In this document: in pieces, positions 33,412 through 42,276 of the stretch | Numbering within the stretch: the first letter of the stretch is position 1 | How the letters are laid out: every line of letters begins with the position of its first letter | Assembly: GCA_016194935.1 (NCBI GenBank) | Contig: JACQAO010000064.1 | Location: 1-58,545, forward strand | Origin: Betaproteobacteria bacterium | GTDB taxonomy: Bacteria > Pseudomonadota > Gammaproteobacteria > Burkholderiales > Rhodocyclaceae | Direction: 5' to 3' | DNA: 58,545 nt | The notes under the pieces: generated by a model | What the model was told of the DNA's origin: nothing | The model's database searches: none | The model's input: the letters and a program-made list of their open reading frames with translations, nothing else | Made by a program: the position numbers and the translations under genes

Positions 33412-34182
33412 CTAGAAGTTCGAAAGTAACTGCGTGGCCGCACGATCATTGGCATCGGCGGTGGTCAACATTTTCATTTGCATTTCGAACTGACGTCCCA
33501 GCGAGATCATGTTCACCATCTGTTCGACCGGGTTGACGTTGCTGCCTTCAAGATAACCACCGGCCACCACTACCTTGGGATCGGCATCGGCGGGCGCTCC
33601 GTTGCGCAACCGGAACAGGCCGTCGCCGCCGCGCACCAGATCGGCTTCCGGCGGGTTCACCAGCTTGATGCGACCGATGGCATTGACAGTATTTTGCGCA
33701 CCGCTTTCCGGCACCACCGAGACAGTGCCGTCATTGGCAATGGAAATTTTTACATCCGGCGGCACCGTGATCGAACCGCCGTCGCCCTGCACCGGAATGC
33801 CGTTGCGTGTCTGCAACACGCCATTGACATTCAGTTCCAGGCTGCCGTTGCGCGTGTAGGCCTCGCTGCCATCCGGCAGCGTCAGCGCCAGCCAGCCAGG
33901 CCCTTGCACCGCGACATCCAGAGGGCGAGCCGTCATCTGTAGCGGCCCCGGCGTGAAATCCGCATGGGTGCTGGCATCGACCACGAAGGCGCGCGTCGGC
34001 AGCGTCGGCGCGGCGGACGGATTGCCGGGATTGGCGCCGGGAATCACTTGCACCGCGCGCAGCCGGTGCTCCTCGGCACGGTAGCCGGTTGAGGCGGCGT
34101 TCGCCAGATTGTGCGCCACGGCAGCCTGCTGCCCCAGTGTCTGGGACGCGCCGGTCATCGCGGTGTAGATCAGGCGGTCCAT
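33412..34182 (-). CDS. flgF: Flagellar proximal rod protein FlgF
   Basis: FlgF is a proximal rod subunit. The 256-residue product starts MDRLIYTAMTGASQTLGQQ, and has HNLANAASTGYRAEEHRL, GWLALTLPDGSEAYTRNGSL and the C-terminal NPVEQMVNMISLGRQFEMQM. The gene is 25 bp after flgE and 20 bp before flgG. Length is normal (enteric 251). Confidence 0.96.
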   Translation of the reverse strand: MDRLIYTAMTGASQTLGQQAAVAHNLANAASTGYRAEEHRLRAVQVIPGANPGNPSAAPTLPTRAFVVDASTHADFTPGPLQMTARPLDVAVQGPGWLALTLPDGSEAYTRNGSLELNVNGVLQTRNGIPVQGDGGSITVPPDVKISIANDGTVSVVPESGAQNTVNAIGRIKLVNPPEADLVRGGDGLFRLRNGAPADADPKVVVAGGYLEGSNVNPVEQMVNMISLGRQFEMQMKMLTTADANDRAATQLLSNF

Positions 34183-34207
34183 GCTTCAGGCGCTCCGCTC
34201 TGGCTGA

Positions 34208-36139
34208 TTAACGCAAGTTGACCAGCGTCTGCAGCAACTGGTCGATGGTCTTGATGGTCTGTGCATTGGCCTGGTAGGCGCGTTGCTGGGTAATCATCTG
34301 CACCAGCTCGGCAGTCATATCGACGTTGGATTCTTCGATTGAGCCGGATTGAATTACCCCCAGCGTACCCGAGCCGGGAATGCCCGGAATCGGCTGGCCG
34401 GATTCGGAAGTCTCCGACCACTGGTTGCCGCCCAGCGACTGCAAGCCGTTCGGATTGTTGAAACTGGCCAGCACGATCTGGCCCATGTTGCGCGACTTGC
34501 CATTGGAGTAGCGTCCCTGCACAGTGCCGTCGGCTGCAACACTGAGACCGGAAAGCTTGCCCGAGGTAAAGCCGTCCTGCAGCAACTGGTTAGCGCCGAA
34601 AGTGATGCCGTACTGGGTGGAGCCGGTCAGGTCGAGATTGAAATCCAACGTGGTCTTGGCACCGTTGGCTAGGGGAAATTTTTCCGGAACGGGGGTGAAG
34701 TTGGTCAGTGCTCCGGTCGAACTGAATTGCAACAAGGTTGCTGCAGCCGCTGAACCCGTCACCGTTACAGGCGCCGCGCCGAGCAAGGTGGCGGTGGAAG
34801 TGCCTGACACGGCGATGGTCGAGCTGGTGCCGGTTGCCCTGGAACTGATGACCAGGTTGCCGCCAACTATATTCACGTTCACCGCCTTGTTCGCCGCCAC
34901 CAGGGCTGCATCCGCATTGATCGCCGCTTGCAGCGAGGAAGCCAGGGCCGCCGGAGTGGCATAAGAGGCTGACAGGGTAATAGGCGTAATAGGCGTACCG
35001 TCAACTGTAACCGACAAGCCGTTGGCGCCGGCGCCGTAGGTCAGCGCCGGCGGCGTTGTGCCTGTTACCGAACCGGAGGTGATCACGGGTACGTTGTCGA
35101 GCGCAGTGTACATCTGCCAATACCCCGGGCGGGCGGTTTTGGCGTAGTACATTGACATGGTGTGCGGATTACCCAGCGAGTCGAAGACAGTCTGCGCGGT
35201 AGACGCGGTATAACTGGTGGTGCTGGCGGTATTGAAATTATCCCTGCCGGCGGTGCTGACCGGGGTGCCGAAAAAATTGGCAAACCCTGTGTTGGCCCCG
35301 TTGATCGAGGTGACCACGCTCGAACCGAGACCCTGGCTGCCGACACTGCCGACGCTGCCTGATGTAACCACCAGTTGCCCGGAAGTATTCACCGAGACAG
35401 TCACAGAGGCCGTCGGGTTGCCGGCGGCCACCAGGGCGGCGTTGATGGCGGTCTGCATCGCCGTGGCCAGTGCGGTTACTGAGGTATACACCCCCGGAGG
35501 AATGGTGATGGCCTGTGGCGGCAGTCCATCCACGGCGATATTGAACGTATCGCCGGTACCCGCCACGATGGTCAGCGAACCAGACGCAGGCGCCAGGCTG
35601 GCGACGTTGGTGCCGGCCGTCATTGAGGTGGGGGGGGTGGCGCGGGAATCCAGATTGACCTGAACCTGGCTCAGCGCAGTTGCCTGCGGCGGAATCGCGG
35701 CGGTGTTCATTTGTAGCGGCACATAGCTGCCGGGAACGATCGCGCCGGTAATCGGATCAGCCGAGAAACCCGTCAATTGCAGGCCGCCGGAGTTGACGAT
35801 GAAGCCGTTTTTGTCGAGTTGGAACTGGCCGTTGCGCGAATATGAAATCGCACCGCTGTTGCTCATGCGGAAAAATCCGCCGCCATTGACCGCCATGTCC
35901 AGCGGATTATTGCTCACCGAGATGCTGCCCTGGGTGAACGCCTGGGTGATCCTGCTGACGCCCACGCCGATGCCCACCTGCCCCACGCCGCCGCCCGAGA
36001 GAGAAGCTGCGAACACGTCGCCGAACTGGACATTGGCGGATTTGAAACCCACCGTGCCGGCGTTGGATACGTTGTTGCCGATGGCTTCAAGCGCCTTGGA
36101 GGCGCCGTTGAGTCCGCTTAATCCTTGCTGGAAGCCCAT
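34208..36139 (-). CDS. flgE: Flagellar hook protein FlgE, enlarged
   Basis: FlgE builds the hook, the universal joint. Starts MGFQQGLSGLNGASKALEAIG and NNVSNAGTVGFKSANVQFGD; the C-terminus has EESNVDMTAELVQMITQQR and the final TIDQLLQTLVNLR. At 643 aa it exceeds enteric FlgE (402). Two extra beta-rich modules are visible: about 187-300 (GTGDTFNIAVDG, AMQTAINAAL, QLVVTSGSVG, FANFFGTPV) and about 365-467 (GLSVTVDGTP, SLQAAINADA, NLVISSRATG). Both resemble modules in FlgK and FlgL. It is 21 bp after flgD. Confidence 0.95.
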   Translation of the reverse strand: MGFQQGLSGLNGASKALEAIGNNVSNAGTVGFKSANVQFGDVFAASLSGGGVGQVGIGVGVSRITQAFTQGSISVSNNPLDMAVNGGGFFRMSNSGAISYSRNGQFQLDKNGFIVNSGGLQLTGFSADPITGAIVPGSYVPLQMNTAAIPPQATALSQVQVNLDSRATPPTSMTAGTNVASLAPASGSLTIVAGTGDTFNIAVDGLPPQAITIPPGVYTSVTALATAMQTAINAALVAAGNPTASVTVSVNTSGQLVVTSGSVGSVGSQGLGSSVVTSINGANTGFANFFGTPVSTAGRDNFNTASTTSYTASTAQTVFDSLGNPHTMSMYYAKTARPGYWQMYTALDNVPVITSGSVTGTTPPALTYGAGANGLSVTVDGTPITPITLSASYATPAALASSLQAAINADAALVAANKAVNVNIVGGNLVISSRATGTSSTIAVSGTSTATLLGAAPVTVTGSAAAATLLQFSSTGALTNFTPVPEKFPLANGAKTTLDFNLDLTGSTQYGITFGANQLLQDGFTSGKLSGLSVAADGTVQGRYSNGKSRNMGQIVLASFNNPNGLQSLGGNQWSETSESGQPIPGIPGSGTLGVIQSGSIEESNVDMTAELVQMITQQRAYQANAQTIKTIDQLLQTLVNLR

Positions 36140-36160
36140 TTGTTTCTCCCTCGATCTGTC

Positions 36161-36850
36161 TTAAAGAATTTCTTTTACGTCGGACATTTTGAAAGCGCCC
36201 AGAGGGCCGACATTCAGACTGACTCCCTGGCTGCCGCTGATGACGCTTGACACCATGCCGAGTTGCAGACTGCTGGCATCAACCTTGTTCTGGCCCTGCT
36301 TGGCAGTGACGCTGAGAGTGTATTTGCCGTCGGCAACGGCGCTGCCGTTATCGGTCTTGCCGTCCCACTGGAAGGTGTGTGTTCCGGCTGCCATTGCGCC
36401 GAGATTCAGGGTTCGCATAGCCAGGCCGTTGGCATCGGTGATGGTTACGCTGACGCCATCGGCTGCACCGGACAGGTCGATGCCGCCGTATGCATCGCCG
36501 CTGGCGGCCTTGTACTCCAGCACCTTCCCCGGCACCAGCACCCCGTGACCCACCAGCGCCGCCGCTTGCAGGGATTGGCTGGTATTGGCGTTATCCATCA
36601 TCGCCTGCAGGGTCGTGTTGAGCTTGTCGATGCCATCGACCGTGCTGATCTGCGCCATTTGCGAAGTCATCTGCGCGTTATCGAGCGGATTCAGCGGGTC
36701 CTGGTTTTTGAGTTGCGTCACCAGGAGCTTCAGAAAACGGTCCTGGGTCGCTGTGGTGGAATTCGCATTGGCGGCAGTGGTGCTTTTCGCATTCAGCGTG
36801 CGAAAGTCAAAGCTGCCCTGGGTGGAATCTACTGTGCTGGCGGCGGTCAT
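36161..36850 (-). CDS. flgD: Hook assembly scaffold protein FlgD
   Basis: FlgD is the hook cap, needed for FlgE polymerisation and removed later. The 229-residue product has the N-terminal region with TQDRFLKLLVTQLKNQDPLNPLDNAQMTSQMAQ in parts, the hallmark of the family, and C-terminal beta domains with FQWDGKTDNGSAVADGKY. The gene lies 26 bp after flgC. Confidence 0.96.
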   Translation of the reverse strand: MTAASTVDSTQGSFDFRTLNAKSTTAANANSTTATQDRFLKLLVTQLKNQDPLNPLDNAQMTSQMAQISTVDGIDKLNTTLQAMMDNANTSQSLQAAALVGHGVLVPGKVLEYKAASGDAYGGIDLSGAADGVSVTITDANGLAMRTLNLGAMAAGTHTFQWDGKTDNGSAVADGKYTLSVTAKQGQNKVDASSLQLGMVSSVISGSQGVSLNVGPLGAFKMSDVKEIL

Positions 36851-36876
36851 GGTTCTATCCTTTCAACAATACTGGC

Positions 36877-37281
36877 TTACTGGCCGATAGCCAGGGTTTT
36901 CAGCAACAGCGTCTTGGCGGTGTTCATCACTTCGGCGTTGGTCTGGTAAGAGCGCGAGGCGGAAATCATGTTGACCATCTCCTCGACGGGATTTACGTTC
37001 GGCATGGACACATAGCCCTGCTCATTGGCAAAAGGGCTGCTGGGGTCGTAATTGAGGCGCAGTGGCGCGGCGCTTTCCACCACTTGGGTTACGCGCACAC
37101 CCTGCCCGCCTTCAGCGCCGACCGGGGTGGCGGCAAACACCACTTGCTTGGCGCGATAAGGTTGGCCGTTGGCGCCAACAACACTGTCGGCGTTGGCCAG
37201 ATTGCTGGCAACCGCATTCAGACGCGCTGACTGGGCGGTCAGGGCGGAACCGGCGATGGTAAAAACATTGAAGACACTCAT
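36877..37281 (-). CDS. flgC: Flagellar proximal rod protein FlgC
   Basis: The 134-residue product, as in enteric bacteria, starts [33 protein letters not shown] and ends [34 protein letters not shown] in pieces: the rod/hook-family N- and C-terminal helices. FlgC stacks on FlgB in the proximal rod. It is 62 bp after flgB. Confidence 0.97.
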   Translation of the reverse strand: MSVFNVFTIAGSALTAQSARLNAVASNLANADSVVGANGQPYRAKQVVFAATPVGAEGGQGVRVTQVVESAAPLRLNYDPSSPFANEQGYVSMPNVNPVEEMVNMISASRSYQTNAEVMNTAKTLLLKTLAIGQ

Positions 37282-37343
37282 GATCTATTCCTCATTTGCC
37301 GCGATGGACTTCACAGGTTTCATCGGCTCATTAACCTGGCTCA

Positions 37344-37748
37344 TCAACCTTGAATTGCGCTGGCCAGCGTCTTGAAGTGGCCGTTGACAAAGGTCAGCAT
37401 GGCCTCCATCTGTATCGCGTTTTCCGCGAAAGCCGCGCGCTCCACATCCATGCTCACCGTATTGCCGTCCACGCTGCCTTGCGCTTCGCTGCGATACTGC
37501 ACGGCTGCGCCGTACTGATTAGCGCCGGGTGCAGCCAGGTGTCCTGCCGCAGTGCGCCGGAGTTCCAGCGCGCCGCCCTGGGTCTTGCCCAGGGCGCCAT
37601 TCAGGGCGGCCTTGAAATCTATGTCGCGCGCCTTGTATTGGGGAGTGTCGGCGTTGGCAATGTTCGACGCGAGCAGTTCCTGCCGATAGGCGCGCAGGTT
37701 CAGCGCGGTCTGCTCGAAACTCAACTCCTGGTCAATACGGCTGATCAT
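37344..37748 (-). CDS. flgB: Flagellar proximal rod protein FlgB
   Basis: FlgB is the first rod subunit, contacting FliE. The 134-residue product has LNLRAYRQELLASNIANADTPQYKARDIDF (quoted in family form) and the C-terminal MEAMLTFVNGHFKTLASAI. It is the first gene of the flgBCDEFGHIJ run and has a sigma-54 promoter 36 bp upstream. Confidence 0.96.
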   Translation of the reverse strand: MISRIDQELSFEQTALNLRAYRQELLASNIANADTPQYKARDIDFKAALNGALGKTQGGALELRRTAAGHLAAPGANQYGAAVQYRSEAQGSVDGNTVSMDVERAAFAENAIQMEAMLTFVNGHFKTLASAIQG

Positions 37749-37783
37749 ATGGTTCGCTAAAGATTTCTGATTGCCTGTCGTAA

Positions 37784-37799
37784 TGCATCATTCGTGCCA
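37784..37799 (-). promoter_or_regulatory. Sigma-54 promoter of the flgB operon
   Basis: On the minus strand: TGGCACG (37799-37793), four bases, ATGCA (37788-37784). The -24 element is perfect and the -12 has the essential GC at the right spacing. It lies 36 bp before flgB. No matching site for flgA was found in the rest of this 223-bp divergent region. Confidence 0.85.
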
Positions 37800-37971
37800 G
37801 CTATGTTAGCAACCTCATCATGGCCCGCATGCCCGTCATTCCTGCCTGGGCAGATGATCATCCGGAAACCGCTGGCGGCAAGTGGCGTTCCTGCTCGGCA
37901 ATATTTGCCGTGCAATCAGTCTCGTCGATGCAAGGCTTGCCAGAGCACGGCAGGCATGGTTGAATCTCGCC

Positions 37972-38670
37972 ATGCCGCATTCAACAAAGTACCGACTGTT
38001 TCTCGCGCTGCTGCTGTTGGCTTGGTCTTTTCCTGCCGCCGCATACCAGGATCCTGGGCTGGTAAAAAAGACCATCGAGGATTTTTTAAACATACAGATT
38101 AAAGGCTTACCCTGGCAGGCCAGTTACAGCATTGGCCGGATCGATCCGCAGAACAATCTTCAGCCCTGCCCGGCTCTCGAAGTCTCCCTGCCGCCGGGCG
38201 CTCGCGTCTGGGGCAACACCACCGTCAAAGTACGCTGCCAGCTGGATGGCGGATGGAATATTTTCGTTCCGGTACGGATTCGCGTCGTCGGCGACTACCT
38301 GATCGCCGCGCGACCTTTGATACAGGGCCAAACCATCGCTGAAGATGACCTGGCGAAGAATCGTGGCGATTTGGCCAGCCTGCCCAATGGAATACTCACC
38401 GAAGCCTCCCAGGCCGTCGGCAGGACGGCGGCGCAATCGATTACCGCCGGCCGCCCCCTGCGCAGCGACATGCTGCGCCAGACCATGGTGGTTCAGCAAG
38501 GGCAAGGTGTAAAGGTATTGTCCAAGGGCCCCGGATTTCAAGTCACCGGCGGCGAAGGGCGGGCTTTGAATAACGCCGTCGAAGGGCAAGTGGTGCAAGT
38601 CAGGTTGGCGAATGGTCACATCGTCAGCGGCATCGCGCGTGCCGGGGGTGTGGTTGAAGTCACCTACTAA
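37972..38670 (+). CDS. flgA: P-ring assembly chaperone FlgA
   Basis: FlgA is a periplasmic chaperone for P-ring formation by FlgI. From ATG 37972 the product is 232 aa with a signal peptide (about 1-24, LFLALLLLAWSFPAAA). The mature part has IGRIDPQNNLQPCPALEVSLPPGARVWG and the SAF-type C-terminal domain with LRSDMLRQTMVVQQGQGVKVL and AEGQVVQVRLANG (here VEGQ). The frame is open further upstream, but this ATG places the signal peptide at the N-terminus. It is divergent from flgB; the ribosome-binding site is weak. Confidence 0.93.
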   Translation: MPHSTKYRLFLALLLLAWSFPAAAYQDPGLVKKTIEDFLNIQIKGLPWQASYSIGRIDPQNNLQPCPALEVSLPPGARVWGNTTVKVRCQLDGGWNIFVPVRIRVVGDYLIAARPLIQGQTIAEDDLAKNRGDLASLPNGILTEASQAVGRTAAQSITAGRPLRSDMLRQTMVVQQGQGVKVLSKGPGFQVTGGEGRALNNAVEGQVVQVRLANGHIVSGIARAGGVVEVTY

Positions 38671-38726
38671 TCGTATTAACATAGGTCACTGGCTGGATAC
38701 CCGCGAAAATTGCACAGGATCCGCCC

Positions 38727-38753
38727 TAAAGTATCCCGGTGATTTGCCGCTAT
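38727..38753 (+). promoter_or_regulatory. Sigma-28 (FliA) promoter of flgM-flgN
   Basis: TAAA (38727-38730), 15 bp, GCCGCTAT (38746-38753). The -35 is perfect and the -10 matches GCCGATAA in 6 of 8 positions. It lies 36 bp before flgM. FliA-driven flgM is a known feedback arrangement. Confidence 0.75.
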
Positions 38754-38789
38754 CTTGTGTAGAAACTTCCCTGTAGAAAGGGTCTCACT

Positions 38790-39098
38790 GTGAAAATTGA
38801 TAACTCCGTGAAATCAGTCGGAGGTTTGGCCGGCGCAAATCGTGGCGGCGCCGCCAAGGCGGGGGCCGCCAGGCAGCCCGCTGCGCCGGAATCCGCAGGA
38901 TCCGATGTGGCGTTATCGCCGCTCTCCGCACGCCTTCAGCAAATCGAAGGCAGCCTGGCCAGCGCGCCTGCCGTCAATAGCGAGCGTGTGGCGGAAATTC
39001 GCCAGGCCATCGCGCAGGGCAGTTTCAAGATCGACCCCAGCAAAATCGCCGATGGCCTGATTGACAGCGTGCGCCTGATGCTGTCGGCGCAGAAATAA
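38790..39098 (+). CDS. flgM: Anti-sigma-28 factor FlgM
   Basis: FlgM binds FliA and keeps it inactive until the hook is complete, when FlgM is exported. The 102-residue product begins MKIDNSVKSVGGL, from a GTG start with AAAGGG about 8 nt upstream. The middle is Ala/Gly-rich and disordered; the FliA-binding C-terminal helices have SERVAEIRQAIAQGSFKIDP and DGLIDSVRLML. It has a sigma-28 promoter. Confidence 0.94.
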   Translation: MKIDNSVKSVGGLAGANRGGAAKAGAARQPAAPESAGSDVALSPLSARLQQIEGSLASAPAVNSERVAEIRQAIAQGSFKIDPSKIADGLIDSVRLMLSAQK

Positions 39099-39137
39099 CC
39101 TCCATCGTCCAACGTGGCAACGTGGTGAGATGAGCGC

Positions 39138-39632
39138 GTGACCCCAGGCGTCGCTTCCGGATCGTCAACTTCCCGCCCCGGCGGTAACCTCAACGAAGAG
39201 CTTGCGGCTTTGCGCGGCTTCGTTGCAATTCTCAAGCAGGAACAGGAAGCCCTGGTAGCCGGCGATCTTGAACGGTTGATGCCGCTCGTCAAGGAAAAGA
39301 CCGAACTGGCCGCCCGCCTCGGTCAGTTCGCGGAACAGCGCAGCCGGATGCTCAGCGCTGCGGCACTGCCCGCCGACCGTGCCGGTATGGAAAAATGGCT
39401 GGCGCGCCTGGCGCCCGCCGATGCAGCGCATGCGGCCTGGAAAAGCCTGCTGGGGCTGACCAGCGAAGCGCATGCCTTGAACCAGTCGAACGGAAAATTG
39501 ATTGCGATGCGTATGCAGCACAACCAGCAAGCGCTCAATGTGCTGCTGGCGGCGGCTGACCAGGCGTCCCTTTATGGTCCTGACGGACAAACCAGGCCCA
39601 GCGGCGGCGGTCGCCTGTTCGGCGCCGCTTGA
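39138..39632 (+). CDS. flgN: Flagellar export chaperone FlgN
   Basis: FlgN is the chaperone for FlgK and FlgL. The 164-residue product is helical: LNEELAALRGFVAILKQEQEALVAGD, the conserved EQEAL region, and LPLVKEKTELAARLGQF (MPLVKEKTEL). The C-terminus has NQQALNVLLAAADQASLYGPDGQT, a typical FlgN ending. A GTG at 39138 is the likely start. It follows flgM by 39 bp and converges on motD. Confidence 0.9.
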   Translation: MTPGVASGSSTSRPGGNLNEELAALRGFVAILKQEQEALVAGDLERLMPLVKEKTELAARLGQFAEQRSRMLSAAALPADRAGMEKWLARLAPADAAHAAWKSLLGLTSEAHALNQSNGKLIAMRMQHNQQALNVLLAAADQASLYGPDGQTRPSGGGRLFGAA

Positions 39633-39661
39633 AGCAGGAACCGCTCAGGCAATCCTGCCGG

Positions 39662-40456
39662 CTACCTCGGAGGTTTCGACAGCACTGTTACGTCGGATGG
39701 CGTATCGGGTGTCCGTGATTCGATGGTAATGGCGACGCGACGGTTGCGCCCGCGCCCTTCCGGAGTAGCGTTGTCAGCCACTGGCCGCTGGTCGGCGTAG
39801 CCGGTGGCGGTAAGCCGCGAGGCATTTACGCCATTGTCGATAAACAAGCGCACCACGCTCGATGCGCGCGCGCCGGAAAGCTCCCAGTTGGAAGGAAATT
39901 GCGGGGTGCTGATCGGCAGATTATCCGTATGTCCCTCGACGATAATCGGAAAGTCGGTCGGCGCCAGAATTTGCGCCACTGCGCTCAGCGCATTCACCGC
40001 CACCGGCGCCAGCAGGGCCTCCCCCGGTGAGAACAGCACACTGGCATTGATCTCGATGGTAATACCGAGCGCGCCCTCGGTTACCCGCACCTGGCCGTCT
40101 TGCACCAGCGGCCCCAGCACATCCATGACATTACGCGCCACATCGCGCATTTTGTTCTTGATCAGGCTGCGTTCGCCATCGACCCTGGGATTGGAGTTGA
40201 TGGTCGGCATGATCGGATCGATCATCGACAAGGCACGCGACTCGGTCGAAGGCACGACCGCCACCGGTTGGCCGGGTACCGCGCGGAATGCCGAGATAAT
40301 CGAATCGGAAAGCAGGCGGTATTTGCCTTCGTTAATGACGGAGAGTGCATACATCACAACGAAGAAGGCGAACAGCAGGGTGATGAAGTCGGCATAAGAA
40401 ACCAGCCACCGGTCATGGTTGTCATGTTCTTCTTCCCGGGGTCGACGGCGCGCCAT
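39662..40456 (-). CDS. motD: Flagellar stator protein MotD (MotB family)
   Basis: A 264-residue stator subunit. After a charged cytoplasmic start, the membrane helix WLVSYADFITLLFAFFVVMY contains the proton-binding Asp (SYAD, about residue 22). The periplasmic OmpA/MotB peptidoglycan-binding domain has VEGHTDNLPI and NWELSGARASSVVRLFIDNG. MotD partners MotC in Pseudomonas, where motCD lies in the chemotaxis cluster, as here. 49 bp separate it from motC. Confidence 0.93.
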   Translation of the reverse strand: MARRRPREEEHDNHDRWLVSYADFITLLFAFFVVMYALSVINEGKYRLLSDSIISAFRAVPGQPVAVVPSTESRALSMIDPIMPTINSNPRVDGERSLIKNKMRDVARNVMDVLGPLVQDGQVRVTEGALGITIEINASVLFSPGEALLAPVAVNALSAVAQILAPTDFPIIVEGHTDNLPISTPQFPSNWELSGARASSVVRLFIDNGVNASRLTATGYADQRPVADNATPEGRGRNRRVAITIESRTPDTPSDVTVLSKPPR

Positions 40457-40505
40457 GATGTCTAGCGGTCAGTGGAAATTATGTGGCCGATGCACACTGT
40501 TCGAT

Positions 40506-41246
40506 TCATCCAATGTAGCCCTGCATCCGGCTCTCGATAATGTGCGGGTTGTCGCCATTGGCGATACCGATCAGACCATCGACATACATCTCGCGCAGGA
40601 CGATGAGGTGATTGATGATGGCAAAGAGTTTTTTGAAAATCGGCAGGTAAGCCAGGTTGGCCAGGCCTACACCGTAAATGGTGGCGACGAAGGCGACCGC
40701 AATGCCGGTACCCAGCTTGCTCGGGTCAGTGAGATTCTCCATGACCTGGATCAGCCCCATCACCGCGCCGAGAATGCCGATGGTCGGGGAGTAGCCGCCC
40801 GCCGCCTCCCAAACCCTGGCGCGCTGTTTCAATTGAGCCTCATAGGTGCCGGTCTCGACCTCCAGCACTTCGCGCAGGCGCTCCGGTTCGGCGCCGTCGA
40901 CCAGCAGCGTCAGGCCCCGGCGCGCGAACGGATCCGGCAACGAGTCAATATGCGCCTCCAGCGCCAGCAGACCCTCTTTGCGCGCCACATGACTCCACCG
41001 GATCACCTGCCCGATAATTTCGTTGGGCGCTTCAGACGGCGGTACGAACACCCATTTGGCCATTTTCAGGCCGGAGATGAACACCGGCAGCGGGCTTTGC
41101 AGCATCACCGCGCCGAGCGTGCCGCCGACAACGATCAGGAATGCGGTCGGCTGCAACAGCGATTCGAGATGCCCTCCCTCAAGCATCTGCCCGCCGAGGA
41201 TGGCGATGAAGCCGACCAGGATGCCGTAGATGCTGATTTTATCCAT
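40506..41246 (-). CDS. motC: Flagellar stator protein MotC (MotA family)
   Basis: A 246-residue four-helix membrane protein beginning MDKISIYGILVGFIAILGG, with the MotC-type segment QPTAFLIVVGGTLGAVMLQS and the later helices containing YSPTIGILGAVMGLIQVM, the conserved MotA Pro-containing helix. It forms the proton channel with MotD and pushes on FliG. A GGAG precedes the ATG, which is 8 bp after the fliA stop. A motAB pair, if any, is outside the window. Confidence 0.94.
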   Translation of the reverse strand: MDKISIYGILVGFIAILGGQMLEGGHLESLLQPTAFLIVVGGTLGAVMLQSPLPVFISGLKMAKWVFVPPSEAPNEIIGQVIRWSHVARKEGLLALEAHIDSLPDPFARRGLTLLVDGAEPERLREVLEVETGTYEAQLKQRARVWEAAGGYSPTIGILGAVMGLIQVMENLTDPSKLGTGIAVAFVATIYGVGLANLAYLPIFKKLFAIINHLIVLREMYVDGLIGIANGDNPHIIESRMQGYIG

Positions 41247-41254
41247 TGTTGCGC

Positions 41255-42055
41255 TTACTCCTGCTTAGCTCGCTTGGCCGCCCGCAATTTCCTGTCCGGC
41301 CCGCCGGCGCCTTCGGCAGCCGCAACCGCAATCGGCATGGCGCCAAGAACCCGGCTTCTGAGGCGGGCGATGGCCTGTGTATGTAACTGGCATACGCGCG
41401 ATTCGGTGACGCCAAGCACTTCGCCGATTTCGCGCAGATTAAGCTCCTCGTCATAATACAGAGCCATCATTATTTTCTCACGTTCCGGCAGATCCTCAAT
41501 GGCGCGCACCAGAACTTCGCGCATGTCCCGATCCAGCAACATCGCCAGCGGGTCAAACTGCGATGAAGATAAATGGCGATCAAGATATGCTTCGCCATCA
41601 CCGTCGCCAGTGCCGAGATCCTCGAGATACACCAGTTGATGCCCGCGCGCTTCCAGCAGCAGTTTCTGGTAATCGGCCAGGGGCATATCCAGCGACTCGG
41701 CCAGCTCGCCTTCCTGCGGAGGGCGCCCGTTCTGCTGCTCCAGCGCATGAATCGCCGCCTCGACACGGCGCATGTCGCGCCGCAAGCCGCGCGGCAGCCA
41801 ATCGTTTTCCCGCAGGCCGTCCAGCATTGCGCCGCGCACACGTTGCACGGCGTAAGTTTCAAACTGCGCGCCCAGCCCCTCTTCATAGCGGCCAATAGCG
41901 TCGAGCAACCCGATCATGCCGTTCTGGATCAGGTCGTCTACTTGCACACTCGGCGGCAGCTTCACCATCAGATGGTAAGCAATGCGCTTTACCAGGGGTG
42001 CGTACTGTATGACGAGTTGATCCTTGTCCGGAGCGCCTTGCGCGGTGTACATCAT
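41255..42055 (-). CDS. fliA: Flagellar sigma factor 28, FliA
   Basis: FliA directs RNA polymerase to class III/IV genes such as fliC, fliD, flgK and flgM. The 266-residue product shows region 2 (YAPLVKRIAYHLM, VDDLIQNGMIGLLDAIGRYE, YAVQRVRGAMLDGLRENDW), region 3, and region 4 with LREIGEVLGVTESRVCQLHTQA. The FlgM antagonist is also encoded here. It lies between flhG and motC with a 221-bp gap upstream. Confidence 0.96.
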   Translation of the reverse strand: MMYTAQGAPDKDQLVIQYAPLVKRIAYHLMVKLPPSVQVDDLIQNGMIGLLDAIGRYEEGLGAQFETYAVQRVRGAMLDGLRENDWLPRGLRRDMRRVEAAIHALEQQNGRPPQEGELAESLDMPLADYQKLLLEARGHQLVYLEDLGTGDGDGEAYLDRHLSSSQFDPLAMLLDRDMREVLVRAIEDLPEREKIMMALYYDEELNLREIGEVLGVTESRVCQLHTQAIARLRSRVLGAMPIAVAAAEGAGGPDRKLRAAKRAKQE

Positions 42056-42276
42056 CTGAATAGGGAAGGCCGTAGACCGGCAAACTATACCATCTAACTC
42101 GCATGGTCACCATGCCTACCCCTGTGCCATGAAATCGTTCAAAGCAATGAACACCCGCCCCTCCCGTCCTCCCCTCGCGGGGAGGCGACTGACTTGCTCG
42201 CTACGCTCGTCGGCTTACTCGGCGCTCAATTTCGCTATTTCACGTTAATCGAGTGCCGGCGCATCGTACCCTGGCG
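42056..42276. other. 221-bp fliA-flhG spacer with REP-like palindromes
   Basis: This is the largest gap in the minus-strand flh-fli-mot-che run. It contains a perfect 7-bp-arm palindrome with a TCGC loop (42168-42174/42179-42185) and a following GCTCGCTACGCTCG motif typical of intergenic repeats. No T-run terminator, ORF or clear FliA promoter was recognised. Confidence 0.5.

Noticed and set aside
39634-39658. Hairpin between convergent flgN and motD as a two-way terminator
   Set aside because: Only a 6-bp stem and no T-run on either strand.
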